Below, piece by piece: positions 5,328 to 5,458 of a stretch of 5,458 nucleotides of DNA. The translations under genes and the position numbers were made by a program. Within the stretch, counting starts at the first letter, position 1; every line of letters starts with the position of its first letter. Under the pieces are notes generated by a model that did not search any database, was not told the DNA's origin, and was given only the letters and a program-made list of their open reading frames with translations. The DNA comes from Allosphingosinicella sp. (GTDB lineage: Bacteria; Pseudomonadota; Alphaproteobacteria; Sphingomonadales; Sphingomonadaceae). The stretch is taken from positions 1 through 5,458 of the forward strand of contig JASLBD010000031.1 of NCBI GenBank assembly GCA_030146745.1, read 5' to 3'.

Positions 5328-5458
5328 CAACCGTCTTAGGCATGTGCCCAGGGTTGGTTTGTGCGGACGATTGCGTTGAGGGTGACGATCATTTTTCGCA
5401 TGATTGCGACGAGGGCGACCTTTGAGGGTTTGCCGGCGGCGATGAGTTTGTCTTTGGC
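5328..5458 (-). mobile_element. Right end of an IS110-family insertion sequence (partial)
   Basis: The transposase tail shows that the 3' end of the element lies near here. Only 34 bases separate the DUF2794 stop from the transposase stop, so the non-coding right end must be very short. IS110 elements lack clear terminal inverted repeats, so the exact boundary cannot be read; 5328, directly after the hairpin, is a guess. A short right end fits the IS110 subgroup (bridge RNA encoded in the left end) better than IS1111. Confidence 0.55.
5336..5458 (-). CDS. IS110-family transposase, C-terminal end (partial)
   Basis: Reading the minus strand from the window edge gives 40 residues, beginning AKDKLIAAGKPSKVALVAIM, continuing RKMIVTLNAIVRTNQPWAHA, and ending in TAA (5336-5338). 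The block GKPxKVALVAxMRKxxxxLNAxxRxxxPW is characteristic of the extreme C-terminus of IS110-family transposases (the Transposase_20 part), enzymes that use a DEDD motif plus a serine and a bridge RNA to recombine DNA. The catalytic residues are outside the window, so intactness cannot be judged. Codons such as AAA, TCA, CGA and GCA and the lower GC content differ from neighbouring genes, consistent with arrival on a mobile element. Confidence 0.88.
   Translation of the reverse strand, partial: AKDKLIAAGKPSKVALVAIMRKMIVTLNAIVRTNQPWAHA

Noticed and set aside
5082..5330. 82-codon minus-strand ORF opposite DUF2794
   Set aside because: Antisense shadow of a recognised DUF2794 gene; it also runs through the hairpin without support.

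Overview
The window looks like chromosome of a GC-rich alphaproteobacterium, most likely a sphingomonad. The reasons are the strong G/C bias at third codon positions, a DUF2794-type protein (a family I know from alphaproteobacteria), a class I poly(3-hydroxyalkanoate) synthase, and a compound palindromic intergenic repeat of a style common in that group. The taxonomic call is inference from sequence style; no rRNA or marker gene is present.

Layout, left to right. (1) Positions 1-86 may be the 3' end of an unidentified plus-strand gene. (2) Positions 87-191 form a convergent spacer with two copies of a short hairpin repeat and a perfect 11-bp tandem duplication. (3) phaC (PHA synthase) is full length on the minus strand. 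(4) Its upstream leader, 1995-2166, is almost entirely repeat: a cloverleaf-like compound palindrome whose outer arm has expanded into three 23-bp tandem units. (5) A small unrecognised minus-strand gene (62 codons) is divergent from (6) a LysR-family regulator on the plus strand. The 101-bp gap between them holds a candidate promoter and a dyad. (7) A TauE/SafE-family membrane transporter on the minus strand converges on the LysR gene, with an 8-bp palindromic overlap that contains both stop codons. (8) A 154-bp divergent control region follows. (9) Next is an EpsC/CysE-type serine O-acetyltransferase, translationally coupled through a TGATG overlap to (10) a DUF2794 gene. (11) After that come a perfect 9-bp-stem hairpin and the C-terminal 40 codons of an IS110-family transposase that runs off the window on the minus strand.

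How the genes may work together. Serine O-acetyltransferase makes O-acetylserine, the carbon skeleton for cysteine synthesis. TauE/SafE proteins move sulfite, sulfoacetate or related organic anions. Their divergent arrangement around one control region suggests a sulfur-related link, but this is inference. phaC stores carbon as polyester; no phaA, phaB or phasin gene is visible. The LysR gene could control the small ORF and perhaps phaC behind it, but the sequence does not prove this.

I found no convincing undescribed multi-gene system. The points most worth a second look are the repeat-dominated phaC leader, the IS110 end next to a perfect hairpin, the coupled epsC-DUF2794 pair with its unusual EpsC C-terminus, and the small unrecognised ORF beside the LysR gene.
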